A DNA stretch of 64,000 bases from Streptomyces sp. HUAS CB01 (lineage in GTDB: Bacteria; Actinomycetota; Actinomycetes; Streptomycetales; Streptomycetaceae), in contig NZ_CP129137.1 of assembly GCF_030406905.1 (NCBI RefSeq), positions 7,347,501 to 7,411,500 of the forward strand. The letters run 5' to 3'. How positions within the stretch are numbered: position 1 is the first letter of the stretch; every line of letters starts with the position of its first letter. Positions 42,227 through 51,645 of this stretch are shown piece after piece. Made by a program: the position numbers and the translations under genes. Under the pieces are notes generated by a model that did no database searches, was not told where the DNA came from, and saw only the letters and a program-made list of their open reading frames with translations.

Positions 42227-45076
42227 ATGCCGTTCATGCTCCGCGTCGCCGGGCTTCCCGTCGACTGCGTGCGCGAACTCCGCTGCCCGGCGAGCCGCCG
42301 CTGGGCCGACGACGTGCTCGCCGAGACCGAGCGGCTCGCCGCCGAGGGCGCCCGCGTCGGCGATGTGCTGCACGGGCTGATCGGCCGCAACGAGGACGAG
42401 TCCTCCCGGCGGATGCTGCTCGCCGTGCGCCGCGCGGTGTTCAACAACCGGCTGCCCAGGGACGCGGAACCCGCGCTCGCACGGGTCCGCGCACACGACC
42501 CCGCCGCCGGGCGGACGTTGGAACGCTGGCTCGCCGACCGCCGCGCTCTCGACGGCCGCCGGGCCGAGGGCGCCGCGCTCCTCGCCCGTGAGACGGGCCG
42601 CGCCAGGGCCGCCCTCGGCCGGCTGGCGGGCGAGCCGCGGCTGCGCGGCGGCCTGCTGCTGGCGTCCCCCACGCTGGACGCCCAACTCGACGACTGGCAG
42701 CGGCGGCTGGCCGCCGGCCCCGACCGCGCTCCGGGCAAGAGGGACCGCAAGATCGAGCGCTCCCTGCTGGCGTACCTGTACCGCACGGCGTGCAAGACGA
42801 GCCCGTTCAGCACGTTCACCGGTGTGGTGCCGGGGGAGTTCGCGCCCGACGGGCCGGGACGGGGCGGGGCCCCGGTGCACAGCGGTGACGCCGTGCACCA
42901 CCAGGCCCCGAGCCCGGGTCCGGGTCCGGGTCAGGGCCCGTCCGTCCGTGACCGCGACGACGCGGGGAGGCGGGCCGGTCGTGCCGACGGGCCCCTGGAC
43001 GTCCGTGTCGACGACGAGTGGACCGGCCGTGCCCGGCTGAACGTGGCCGCGCTCGGCCGGCTCGCCGAGGCGGTCACCGGTGATCCCGCACGGCGCGCCG
43101 ACCTTCCGCTGGCCCTCGCGCCCGGCTGGGGACGCGTCGACGACCGGGTGCGCTACGTGCGCCGCTGGATCACGTCCGGCGACGAGGACACCGCCGTCAC
43201 CTTCGACGCCGTCCAGGACCGGCTGTTCTTCCTGCGGAGCAGCGGCACCCTGGAGCGGCTCATCGCACTGCTCGAGGAGCGCGGCAGCCTCCGCCACGGC
43301 GATCTCGCCGCTTGGCTGGCCGCCGACCGCGGTGCCACCGCGGCCGAGGCGGAGCGGTATCTGAGCGCCCTGCTCGACATCGGCATGGTCCAGGTCCCGG
43401 GACTGCGCACCGCGGTCCACGACACCGATCCGCTGCGCGCCTTCCAGGGATCGCTCCGTGCCCTCGGCAGCGACTGGGCCACCGAACTCGCCGGCCGTCT
43501 CGACCGACCGCTGTCCCGCGTGGACCGCTTCGCCGACGCCGCACCCCGCGAACGCCGCGCACTGCTCGACGGGCTCCGGGAGGACCTGCGCACCGTCCAG
43601 ACCGAACTGGGAGCCGAGCACGGCCGGGTGCCGCAGACGGTGCTGTACGAGGACGTCGCCGCGGGCCGTGACGTACGGCTGCCCCTCGACGCCTGGACGC
43701 GGTCGGTCGCCGCGTCGCTGAGCGCGGTCGAGCGCGTGCTGCCCGCCTTCGACCTCACCCTGCCGCAGCGCATCACCTTCAAGGGGTTCTTCCTCGCCCG
43801 CCACGGCCGCGGCGGACGCTGCGACGACCTGCTCAAACTCGTCCACGACTTCCACGAGGACTTCTTCGACCAGTACATCTCGTTCACGTCCCGTCGCACC
43901 CCCTTCGACTCCGAGGGCCGGTACGTGCCGGAGGAGAACTGGCTTGGCCTGCCCCAGCTCAAGGCCCTCGACACCGCGCGGCAGACGTTCGCCGACGGGA
44001 TGCGCGCGCTGTGGGAGTCCCACGACGGCGGCGCGGAACTGGTCGTCGGCGAGTCCCTCCTCGCCGAGGTCGCCGCCGAACTCGACCCGATCACACCGCC
44101 GTTCGCGCCCCTCAGCCACCACGTCCAGCTCGCCGTCCCGCCCGGTGGTGCGCCGCTCGCGGTCCTCAACCGCTCCTACGGCGGGGTCTCGTTCCCGTTC
44201 AGCCGCTTCGCCCACTGCTTCGACGGCCTGGAGGAGCGGCTGCTGCACCGCGCCGGTGGGCTCTGCCCCGACGGAGCCGTCCTCGCCGAGGTCACCGGCG
44301 GCCCGGTCACCAGCAACCTCAACCTGCACGGGCGGCTGACCGAGTACGAGATCGTCTGCCCCGGCGAGAGCGCGACCCTGCCCGAGCCGTACAGCCTCCA
44401 CCTCGACGATCTGCATCTCGTCCACGACGACGAGGAGGACCGCCTCGTGCTGCGGTCGGCCCGGCTCGGCCGCGAGGTCGTTCCCGTCTACCTCGGCTAC
44501 CTCGTACCGCTCGCCCTGCCGGAACTGCCCCGCACCCTGCTGCTGCTCTCACCGAGCTCCATGGCCCCGCTGAACGTGTGGGGAGGCGTCCCCGAGGGCG
44601 ATCCCACCGGTGGTTCCGAGGGCGGTGCCGGCGGTGTTCCCGGAAACGATCCCCACGGCGGGGTCACCCGCAGACCCCGGGTCCGGCACGGCGACGTCGT
44701 GCTCAGCAGGCGGAGCTGGCGCGCCCCCGCGTCCGCCCTTCCGCCGCACGGCGGGGCCGGGACACAGGAGGAGTGGTTCCTGGGCTGGCACGCCTTCCGG
44801 CGCCACCACGGACTGCCCGACCGGGTCTTCGCCACGGTGACGGACGGCGCGGCGCGCGGCGCCACCGGGGCCAAGCCCCAGTACGTCGACTTCGACAGCC
44901 CTCTGTCCCTCGCGGCGTTCGAGGGGACGCTCAGAACCGCGGAGGCCCGTGTGGTCTTCCGCGAGATGCTGCCCGACGAGGGCGGACTGCACGTCTCGTC
45001 GGCGCGGGGCCGCCATGTCGCCGAACTGGCCGTGGAGACCACGGCCGTCCCCACCCGACCGAAGGGACGACGATGA
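42227..45076 (+). CDS. Lantibiotic-dehydratase-like glutamyl transferase (split LanB, N-terminal part)
   Basis: About 949 aa, matching the Lant_dehydr_N enzyme of split LanB systems (GodF/TclK type). Signs: RKIERSLLAYLYRTACKTSP then FSTFTGVVPGEF (conserved block near 180-215), RRWITSGDEDTAVTFD, LPQRITFKGFFLARHGRGGR, and a C-terminal YVDFDSPLSLAAFEG. It would attach glutamate from Glu-tRNA to Ser/Thr side chains of the precursor. ATG 42227 has GGTGGAG 6 bp upstream; ATG 42200 is possible. Two low-complexity inserts occur (near 230-260 and 790-830). Stop overlaps the next start (ATGA). Confidence 0.87.
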   Translation: MPFMLRVAGLPVDCVRELRCPASRRWADDVLAETERLAAEGARVGDVLHGLIGRNEDESSRRMLLAVRRAVFNNRLPRDAEPALARVRAHDPAAGRTLERWLADRRALDGRRAEGAALLARETGRARAALGRLAGEPRLRGGLLLASPTLDAQLDDWQRRLAAGPDRAPGKRDRKIERSLLAYLYRTACKTSPFSTFTGVVPGEFAPDGPGRGGAPVHSGDAVHHQAPSPGPGPGQGPSVRDRDDAGRRAGRADGPLDVRVDDEWTGRARLNVAALGRLAEAVTGDPARRADLPLALAPGWGRVDDRVRYVRRWITSGDEDTAVTFDAVQDRLFFLRSSGTLERLIALLEERGSLRHGDLAAWLAADRGATAAEAERYLSALLDIGMVQVPGLRTAVHDTDPLRAFQGSLRALGSDWATELAGRLDRPLSRVDRFADAAPRERRALLDGLREDLRTVQTELGAEHGRVPQTVLYEDVAAGRDVRLPLDAWTRSVAASLSAVERVLPAFDLTLPQRITFKGFFLARHGRGGRCDDLLKLVHDFHEDFFDQYISFTSRRTPFDSEGRYVPEENWLGLPQLKALDTARQTFADGMRALWESHDGGAELVVGESLLAEVAAELDPITPPFAPLSHHVQLAVPPGGAPLAVLNRSYGGVSFPFSRFAHCFDGLEERLLHRAGGLCPDGAVLAEVTGGPVTSNLNLHGRLTEYEIVCPGESATLPEPYSLHLDDLHLVHDDEEDRLVLRSARLGREVVPVYLGYLVPLALPELPRTLLLLSPSSMAPLNVWGGVPEGDPTGGSEGGAGGVPGNDPHGGVTRRPRVRHGDVVLSRRSWRAPASALPPHGGAGTQEEWFLGWHAFRRHHGLPDRVFATVTDGAARGATGAKPQYVDFDSPLSLAAFEGTLRTAEARVVFREMLPDEGGLHVSSARGRHVAELAVETTAVPTRPKGRR

Positions 45077-46314
45077 CCACGACCGCCGCCGGCCCGCCCC
45101 CTGCCGACAGCGCCCAGCCCGTCCCCGGCGCAGCGAACGCACCCGACCCGGGCACCACACCCGCACCCGCTCCGGGCACCGGACCCGCACCCGGGTCCGC
45201 ATCCGGACCCGCATCCACGACCGGGTCCGGACCCGCATCCGGACCCCTGTCCGCGCCCGTGTCCGCCCCCCTGTCCGCCCCCGCCGAGTCCCGTGACTGG
45301 CAGGCCACCCACGTCTTCTACGCCGCCAACCCGCGGCCGATGCTCCTGCAGTGCATCCGGCCCCTGGTGGCCGAACTGGAGGCCGACGGGCTGATATCCG
45401 GCTGGTTCTTCATCAACTACTGGCTCGGGGGACCCCACGTCCGGCTGCGCCTGAAGCCCTCCTCGGCGCGGGACGCGGCGGAGGTACGGCGCCGCACCGA
45501 GGAGGCCGTGGACGCGTTCCTCGCCGAACGCCCCGCCCTCTACGAGGTCGACTCCGGCTTCCTCAACGACTTCTACAACACGCTGTTCGACATCGAGTTC
45601 CCCGGCGCCGAGCGCGGCCACTACACCGACGCCCAGGGCCGGATGCGCCTGCGCCCGAACAACTCGCGCAGCGCCGAGCCGTACGAGCCCGAGTACGGCA
45701 AGTACGGCGGTCCCGCAGGCGTGGCCCTCGCCGAATGGCACTTCCGCCACTCCAGCGACCTCGTCGTCGACGCCTTCCGCACCAAGAACCTCCACCTGCG
45801 CACGGTCCTGCTCGGCACCTCCGCCCAGCTGATGATGGTCATGTCCGGCACGTTCCTCCACGGGGACACCGAACTCGCCGACTACCTGGACAGCTACTAC
45901 ACCTTCTGGCACCGGGCCTTCCCCGGCACGGGGTTCATCGGCAGCGAGGAGTACGACCGCAACTACGCCGCCATGGCACCCTCGCTCGCGGCCCACTTCT
46001 CGCGCGTCCGTGCCGCCACCCGCGACGGGGCACCGGGCAGGCTCCCGTCGTTCCTGGCCGGCTGGGCCGAGCACTGCGCCGAGTTGCGGAGCCGTGCCGA
46101 GAAGCTGGCCGGCGACGGCGACCTGGTGTTCCGCTCCTGGGACGGCGAACGCGACGAACGGGTCACCGACCCGGCCACGGCGCTCCCGCTGCTCCTTTCC
46201 CCGTACATGCACATGACCAACAACCGGCTGCACGTGACCATCAGGGACGAGGCGTACCTCGCGCACGTCCTGAGCCGTGCCCTGCGCGAACCGGCCGACG
46301 GGGAGGCGCCGTGA
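45073..46314 (+). CDS. SpaB_C-like elimination enzyme (thiopeptide-type bacteriocin biosynthesis domain)
   Basis: 413 aa. The first 70 residues are Pro/Ala/Gly/Ser repeats. The folded part runs DWQATHVFYAANPRPMLLQC, FFINYWLGGPHVRLRLKP and HMTNNRLHVTIRDEAYLAHV, the usual start and end of the SpaB_C/TIGR03891 family. Members either eliminate glutamate to give Dha/Dhb (GodG, TclL) or catalyse the [4+2] pyridine-forming step (TclM). As the only such protein here and directly coupled to the LanB half, elimination is the more likely job. ATGA overlap upstream, GTGA overlap downstream. Confidence 0.82.
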   Translation: MTTTAAGPPPADSAQPVPGAANAPDPGTTPAPAPGTGPAPGSASGPASTTGSGPASGPLSAPVSAPLSAPAESRDWQATHVFYAANPRPMLLQCIRPLVAELEADGLISGWFFINYWLGGPHVRLRLKPSSARDAAEVRRRTEEAVDAFLAERPALYEVDSGFLNDFYNTLFDIEFPGAERGHYTDAQGRMRLRPNNSRSAEPYEPEYGKYGGPAGVALAEWHFRHSSDLVVDAFRTKNLHLRTVLLGTSAQLMMVMSGTFLHGDTELADYLDSYYTFWHRAFPGTGFIGSEEYDRNYAAMAPSLAAHFSRVRAATRDGAPGRLPSFLAGWAEHCAELRSRAEKLAGDGDLVFRSWDGERDERVTDPATALPLLLSPYMHMTNNRLHVTIRDEAYLAHVLSRALREPADGEAP

Positions 46315-47519
46315 CCGCCCCGGCCGTCCCGGCGCGCCACCGTCCCGCGCTCCGCCCCGGGGTGCTGCTCAGCGGACCGCTCCTCCACGGACCCGACCTC
46401 GTCCACCTGATCAAGGACACCGGAAGCGGGCAGTCGTTCAAGGTCGGCCCCCGGGAACACTTCCTGATCTCCCGGATGGACGGCACCCGGACCCTGGAGG
46501 AGATAGGGGCCGACTACGCGGGCCGGTTCGGGCGGCGCCTGGGCGACTCCCACTGGCGCTCCCTGCTGGCGCTGCTCGGCACCCGCGATCTCCTCGCGGG
46601 CCGCGCCGGGACGACCACCGTGCCCGGCGGTCCCGCTTCTCCCCCGGCCGCAACCACCGCCACCCGTACACCCGCTGCGCAGCCTGCGGCCGCCACCTCC
46701 CCGGCGCCGCCCGTGCCGGCCGCCGAACCAGCCGACGCACCCCGTGGGCTGATGCGCGGCAGCGTCCGCCTCGTCGCCGACGCGGACGCGACCGCGACCC
46801 GGCTGCACCGCCTCACCCGCTACCTGCTCTCCCCGGCCGCGGTGCTGCCCCTGCTGGCGCTCACCGTCCTCATGGAGGCCACACTGGCGCTGCGTCTCGG
46901 GGAACTGCTCGACGACACCACCGCCCTGTTCACCGCGCCGGCCCTCCTCCTCGCGGTCGCCACCCTGCTGTGGCTGAGCACGGCCCTGCACGAACTCGCC
47001 CACGGAGTGCTCGCGCACCACCACGGCGGACGTGTCTCCGAGATCGGGCTGCGCTGGCGACTCCCGGTGGTCATCATGTACTGCACCGTGGACGACTTCC
47101 TCCATCTGCCCGGCAGGCGCGGCAGAATCGCCACCGCCGGCGCGGGTGCCGCGGCGAACCTGCTGTTCCTCCTGCCGTTCTTCGCCGTCTGGGCACTCGC
47201 CCCGCTCGACGACACCACCCGGCAGGCGCTCGGCGCGCTGCTCCTGCTGGGCAGCGTGCAGGCCTTCACGATGCTCCTCCCGCTGCCGCCCCTCGACGGG
47301 TACAGGATCGCCGCACAACTCCTGGGCGCCACCGGACTCGCGGCCTCGACGGCCGTTTACCTGGGGCTCCTGCTCCGGCGCGATCCGGCCGCCGCGCGCT
47401 ATCCACGGCGCGCCCGGCGCGCCTACGCCGCCTACGGGGCGACCGTCGCACTGACCCTCGTCCTGCTCGCGGCCGCCGCGTCGGGTGTCGCCCACCACTA
47501 CCTGACCACCGCGCCATGA
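46311..47519 (+). CDS. RRE-fused M50-type membrane metalloprotease
   Basis: 402 aa. Residues about 15-100 form a PqqD-like winged helix (VKDTGSGQSFKVG-type strand, FLISRMDGTRTLEEIGADYA), then a 50-residue Pro/Ala/Thr linker. From about 165 there are five to six membrane helices with HELAH at 227-231 (zinc site) and PPLDG at 326-330 (third ligand). This is the site-2-protease layout of 'peptide zinc metalloprotease' proteins in RiPP clusters. Leader removal at the membrane is a reasonable role, but is inference. GTG 46311 overlaps the previous stop (GTGA) behind GGGGAGG. Confidence 0.82.
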   Translation: MTAPAVPARHRPALRPGVLLSGPLLHGPDLVHLIKDTGSGQSFKVGPREHFLISRMDGTRTLEEIGADYAGRFGRRLGDSHWRSLLALLGTRDLLAGRAGTTTVPGGPASPPAATTATRTPAAQPAAATSPAPPVPAAEPADAPRGLMRGSVRLVADADATATRLHRLTRYLLSPAAVLPLLALTVLMEATLALRLGELLDDTTALFTAPALLLAVATLLWLSTALHELAHGVLAHHHGGRVSEIGLRWRLPVVIMYCTVDDFLHLPGRRGRIATAGAGAAANLLFLLPFFAVWALAPLDDTTRQALGALLLLGSVQAFTMLLPLPPLDGYRIAAQLLGATGLAASTAVYLGLLLRRDPAAARYPRRARRAYAAYGATVALTLVLLAAAASGVAHHYLTTAP

Positions 47520-47562
47520 CGGCCGTCCGGCCGTGATCCCGCAACCACCGAAGGAGAGTTCC

Positions 47563-48492
47563 ATGCCCCCCACCGCCGGCCGGCAGGACGGCCCGGCCGT
47601 CGTCCTGGACGACGTGCACAAGCGCTACGGTGCCGTGCGGGCCGTCGACGGCGTGTCCCTGACCGTGCCACGCGGCGAGTTCTTCGGGCTGCTCGGACCC
47701 AACGGTGCCGGGAAGACCACCCTCGTGGAGATCATGGAGGGCCAGCGACGCGCCGACTCGGGCAGAGTCACCGTCCTCGGCCACGCGCCCTGGCCCCGGA
47801 ACCCGGCACTCCTCACGCGTGTCGGCGTTCAGACCCAGTCGTCCGCGTTCTTCGTCCGGCTCACCGCGCGCGAGCATCTGCGCACCGTGGCCGCCCTGTA
47901 CCGCGTGGACGACGCCGCCGCCGAGCGGGCACTGGCCTCCGTCGCCCTCACCGAGCAGGGCGGCACTCGCGTCGACGACCTCTCCGGCGGGCAGCGGCAG
48001 CGTCTCGCCATCGCCTCCGCGCTCGTCCACGAACCCGAGCTGATCTTCCTCGACGAGCCGACGGCGGCCCTCGACCCGCAGGCCCGAAGGGCCCTGTGGC
48101 AGGTACTGCGCGACCTCAAGGGCGAAGGCCGCACCATCATCCACACCACCCACCACCTGGACGAGGCGGAGGAGTTGTGCGACCGGGTCGCGATCCTCGT
48201 CGACGGCCGGGTCGCCGCGCTCGACAGCCCGGGCCGGCTCATCGAACAGGGCAGCCCCACGACGCGGCTGCTCGTGCCCGCCGCACGGCTGGACCTGGAG
48301 ACGGCCCAGGGCATCCCGGGTGTCGAACGCGCCACTCTCGAAGGCGACTCGGTCGTCCTGGAGACCCTCGACGCCGGCAGTGTCCTCGCCGCCGTGGACG
48401 CGCTCGCCGGACTCCGCGGCGTCCGGACCCGCACCGCCGGCCTGGAGGACGTCTACCTCCAGCTGACCGGCGCACCCGACCCCCGCGCGTAG
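47563..48492 (+). CDS. ABC transporter ATP-binding protein (export)
   Basis: 309 aa. Walker A GPNGAGKT at 45-52, signature LSGGQRQ at 139-145, Walker B LIFLDEP at 159-165, and the switch His in HTTHHLDEAEEL. DrrA/NatA class with a C-terminal extension. GAAGGAGAG precedes ATG 47563. Works with the ABC-2 permease that follows; together they should export, and perhaps give resistance to, the finished peptide. Confidence 0.93.
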   Translation: MPPTAGRQDGPAVVLDDVHKRYGAVRAVDGVSLTVPRGEFFGLLGPNGAGKTTLVEIMEGQRRADSGRVTVLGHAPWPRNPALLTRVGVQTQSSAFFVRLTAREHLRTVAALYRVDDAAAERALASVALTEQGGTRVDDLSGGQRQRLAIASALVHEPELIFLDEPTAALDPQARRALWQVLRDLKGEGRTIIHTTHHLDEAEELCDRVAILVDGRVAALDSPGRLIEQGSPTTRLLVPAARLDLETAQGIPGVERATLEGDSVVLETLDAGSVLAAVDALAGLRGVRTRTAGLEDVYLQLTGAPDPRA

Positions 48493-48612
48493 CCCCGCGC
48501 CCGGCCTCCCGCCACCGCCACCTCCCGCCGGACCGCCCTCACCGCCGCCCACTCCCGCCCCCTACGCCCCGCCGGCGCCGACCGCCGGCCACGAACCACG
48601 GAGACCTCCGCC

Positions 48613-49365
48613 ATGAGCGCCTACGCCGCGCTGACCACGGCCGGATACCGGGCCTACACCCGGGACCGGACCACGATCTTCTTCACCTTCGCCTTCCCCC
48701 TGCTGTTCCTCGTCGTCTTCGGCCTGATCTTCAGCGGCCAGGACGTCGAACAGAGCGGCCGGCCGTACATCGACCACATCGCCCCCGGCGTGCTGGCCTG
48801 GGGCGTCGGCAACGCCGCCGTCTTCGGGGTCGCGTTCGTGCTGATGCAGTGGCGCCGCGACGACATCCTGCGCCTCATCCGGATGACGCCGACGCCCGTC
48901 TCCGCGGTCATCGCCTCCCGCTATGTGCTGGCGGTCGCCGTCGGTGTCGTCCAGGCCGTCCTGTTCGTCGCCGTGGCCATGCTGCCGTTCTTCGGGCTGG
49001 GCGTCTCCGGGAGCTGGCCGCTGGCGCTGCCCGTGCTCGTCCTCGGCATCACGGCGTTCCTCATGCTGGGAGTGATCGTCGGCTCGTACGCGAAGACCCC
49101 CGAGGCCGTCGCCGCCGTCGCCAACTGCCTGATGATCCCGATGGCTTTCCTGTCCGGTTCGTTCCTCCCGCTCGACATGATGCCGGACTGGATGCAGACC
49201 CTGTCCCGGGCGCTGCCGCTGCGCTACCTCAACGACGGTGTCTCCGGGGCGCTCACGGGAGGGAGCACCGGCGGAGTCCTCCTCGACTGCGGTGTGCTCG
49301 CCGGCTTCGCCGTGGTGCTCGGCGCTGTCGCCCTCCGTACGTTCCGCTGGAGCGACAGGACATGA
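48613..49365 (+). CDS. ABC-2 type transporter permease
   Basis: 250 aa, six membrane helices (IFFTFAFPLLFLVVFGLIF first, TAFLMLGVIVGSYAKTPEAV fourth). The pattern MPMAFLSGSFLPLDMMPDWM-like segment before the last helix is the ABC-2 signature. 120 bp separate it from the ATPase gene, with GGAGACC before ATG 48613. Its stop overlaps the second YcaO start (ATGA). Confidence 0.9.
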   Translation: MSAYAALTTAGYRAYTRDRTTIFFTFAFPLLFLVVFGLIFSGQDVEQSGRPYIDHIAPGVLAWGVGNAAVFGVAFVLMQWRRDDILRLIRMTPTPVSAVIASRYVLAVAVGVVQAVLFVAVAMLPFFGLGVSGSWPLALPVLVLGITAFLMLGVIVGSYAKTPEAVAAVANCLMIPMAFLSGSFLPLDMMPDWMQTLSRALPLRYLNDGVSGALTGGSTGGVLLDCGVLAGFAVVLGAVALRTFRWSDRT

Positions 49366-51326
49366 CGACCACCGCCGGGGCCCCCGCCGCGCCGCCGCTG
49401 GGACGGGCCACCGCCCGCCTCCAGGAGGCACTCACCGCACTCCGCACGGCACTCGGGGATGCCGCCCTCCCCGCACCGCTCGTCGCCCCCCTCGGTGCCG
49501 CGGACGTCCTCGGCACCGGCGCCCCCGATCCTCACGCGGACGCACGCCCCCGGGCGAACGTCCAACTGACCGCGCGCGCCGTCCTGATCGGCCCCTGGGG
49601 CGGCGCCGGCGAACCGGTGTGCGGGCAGTGCCTCGCCATGCGCTGGCAACGCCTGCGCAGCCGCTCCGAACGCGAGGCACTCGAACGCGGCCGCACCCCG
49701 CACGGAGCCGCGGCCTGGCCGCTGCTCACCCCGTACGCCCTCGACGCCGTGTGGGCCGTCTACCGGGCAGTCCTGGGCGGGGACGTCTCCCCGCCGGCCG
49801 CGGCACCGGCCGACCGCGCCCTGCCCCAGGTGACCCGGGTCGACCTGGGGACCCTCGCCACCGTGACCTTCCCGCTGCTGCCCGAACCCCTCTGCCCGGC
49901 CTGCGTCACGACCGTCCCCGAGACCGCGGACGCCGCCCGGCTCCGGCTGCTGTCCGCCCCCAAACCGGACCCCGGCCGCTACCGGCTCCGCCCCGCCTCG
50001 TCGTACGCGCTCCCCGAACAGGCGCTCGCCAACCCCGTCTGCGGCGCAATCGGCGCCCGCACCTGGATCAATCCCGCCTCGACCACCACCGCGCCCGTCG
50101 CCGGAACCAACTTCGTCCGCGGCTACGCCGGCCTCAACGACGTCACCTGGAGCGGCCAGGCCAACAGCTACGCCGCCAGCCGTACGCTCGCCCAACTGGA
50201 GGGCCTGGAGCGCTACGCGGGCACCCACCGCCGCCGCGGCACCACCCCCGTGACGGCCTCGTACGACTCCCTCGTCGCACGGGGCACCCCCGCCGTGGAC
50301 CCCGCGGTGCGCGGTCTGTACGCCCCGGAGACCTATGCGAACGACCCGCTCGTCAGCCCCTTCGACCCGGCCCGGGAGATCCCCTGGGTCTGGGGCCATT
50401 CGCTGCGTGACGACCGGCCGGTGCTCGTCCCCGCCCGCCTCGCCCACTACAGCGCCGGGGTGGACGCCGACAACTTCGTCTTCGAGTGCTCCAACGGCTG
50501 TGCGACCGGCGGCAGTCCGGAGGAAGCGATCCTCTTCGCCCTGCTGGAGCTCGTGGAACGGGACGCCTTCCTGCTCGCCTGGTACGGGCGCGCCCCGCTC
50601 ACCGCGATCGACCTCGGCACCTGCCGGCGCGCCTCGATCCGCGCCATGATCGACCGGGCGGCGCTGCACGGCTACGACGTCCTTGCCCACGACACCACCA
50701 TGGACCTGGCCGTACCCGTCGTCACCGCCCTCGCCGTCCGCCGCGACGGCGGCCCCGGGACCCTGTCCTTCGGTGCCGCGGCCGGGTTCGACCCCGAGGA
50801 GACCGTCGAGTCCGCGCTCTCGGAGGTGCTCACGTACATCCCGCACCTGCCGCACCAGGTGGCCGAGCGCCGCGGTGAACTCCTCGACATGTCCCGCGAC
50901 TACACCAAGGTGCTCCATCTGAAGGACCACGCCCAGCTGTTCGGCCTGCCGGAAATGGCGCACCACGCACGGGAGTTCCTGGAACCCGTGGACGTGCGGC
51001 CGCTCGACGGGGCGTTCCGCGAGTGGACGGCCTCCGTACGGCCGCGCACCGGCGACCTCCGCGACGACGTGCGCTTCCTGGCCGGGCGGATCTGCGACGC
51101 CGGCCACGACGTCGTCGTCGTGGACCAGACGACACCGGAGCAGCGCCGGATGGGGCTGTACACGGTCGCCATGGTCGTCCCGGGCATCCTGCCGCTCGAC
51201 TTCGGCTGGTCGCGGCAGCGGGCGCTGCTGATGCCCCGGCTGCGGACCGGGCTGCGGGACGCGGGACGGCGGCCGGACACGCTGCCCGACGCGGAGATCA
51301 AGGCCGTGCCGCACCCGTTCCCGTGA
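49362..51326 (+). CDS. YcaO azoline cyclodehydratase 2, with E1-like N-terminal extension
   Basis: 654 aa, same plan as the first YcaO of the cluster but lacking the repeat tract. Cys pairs: CGQC near 86 and CPAC near 177. YcaO blocks: LAQLEGLERYAGTHR, PEEAILFALLELVERDAFLL, VVVDQTTPEQRRMGLYTV. C-terminus ends VPHPFP, again PxPxP. Both copies therefore look catalytically competent; one may make thiazolines and the other oxazolines, or they may act on different core sites. It is coupled to the permease gene by ATGA. Confidence 0.9.
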   Translation: MTTTAGAPAAPPLGRATARLQEALTALRTALGDAALPAPLVAPLGAADVLGTGAPDPHADARPRANVQLTARAVLIGPWGGAGEPVCGQCLAMRWQRLRSRSEREALERGRTPHGAAAWPLLTPYALDAVWAVYRAVLGGDVSPPAAAPADRALPQVTRVDLGTLATVTFPLLPEPLCPACVTTVPETADAARLRLLSAPKPDPGRYRLRPASSYALPEQALANPVCGAIGARTWINPASTTTAPVAGTNFVRGYAGLNDVTWSGQANSYAASRTLAQLEGLERYAGTHRRRGTTPVTASYDSLVARGTPAVDPAVRGLYAPETYANDPLVSPFDPAREIPWVWGHSLRDDRPVLVPARLAHYSAGVDADNFVFECSNGCATGGSPEEAILFALLELVERDAFLLAWYGRAPLTAIDLGTCRRASIRAMIDRAALHGYDVLAHDTTMDLAVPVVTALAVRRDGGPGTLSFGAAAGFDPEETVESALSEVLTYIPHLPHQVAERRGELLDMSRDYTKVLHLKDHAQLFGLPEMAHHAREFLEPVDVRPLDGAFREWTASVRPRTGDLRDDVRFLAGRICDAGHDVVVVDQTTPEQRRMGLYTVAMVVPGILPLDFGWSRQRALLMPRLRTGLRDAGRRPDTLPDAEIKAVPHPFP

Positions 51327-51645
51327 CGGCCCGTCCCGCCGGTGTGCCACGGCATGTCCGGGCGGCCCGGGCCGGCGGAACGGCCGGGGTGTGCCCGGCC
51401 CGCACGAGGGCCGCCGGGTGACGCGGACGGCCGGCGGCACGCCGACAGCGGTTCGCGCTCCCACGGCCGGCGGTACATCGACAGCGGTTCGCGCTCCGAC
51501 GGCCGTCCGCACGCCCGTCGCCCTCGGCGGACCGGCCGGCGCGTTCGCGCCCGCGGTCCGCGGCACGCGAACGGCCTCCCGTCCGGCCGAAGGGCCGCAG
51601 GACGGGAGGCCGTGGTCCGTCCGCGGACGGGCGGCGCCCCTGGGT
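51327..51645. repeat. Convergent intergenic region with 36-bp tandem repeat
   Basis: No gene. A 36-bp unit occurs twice in tandem (51427-51462, 51463-51498; 4 differences), each carrying CGACAGCGGTTCGCGCTCC, with a partial third copy. The terminator hairpin listed next lies beside the precursor gene. Confidence 0.6.
51571..51613. terminator. 14-bp-stem hairpin between YcaO 2 and the precursor gene
   Basis: ACGGCCTCCCGTCC (51571-51584) pairs exactly with 51600-51613 around a 15-nt loop. It starts 33 bp beyond the precursor stop and about 245 bp after the YcaO stop; it likely ends the precursor transcript and can work for both strands. Confidence 0.65.

Noticed and set aside
40421..44425. Leftward open frame of 1334 codons across the RiPP genes
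   Set aside because: Mirror frame of YcaO, dehydrogenase and LanB genes; Gly/Val/Arg-rich text without motifs.
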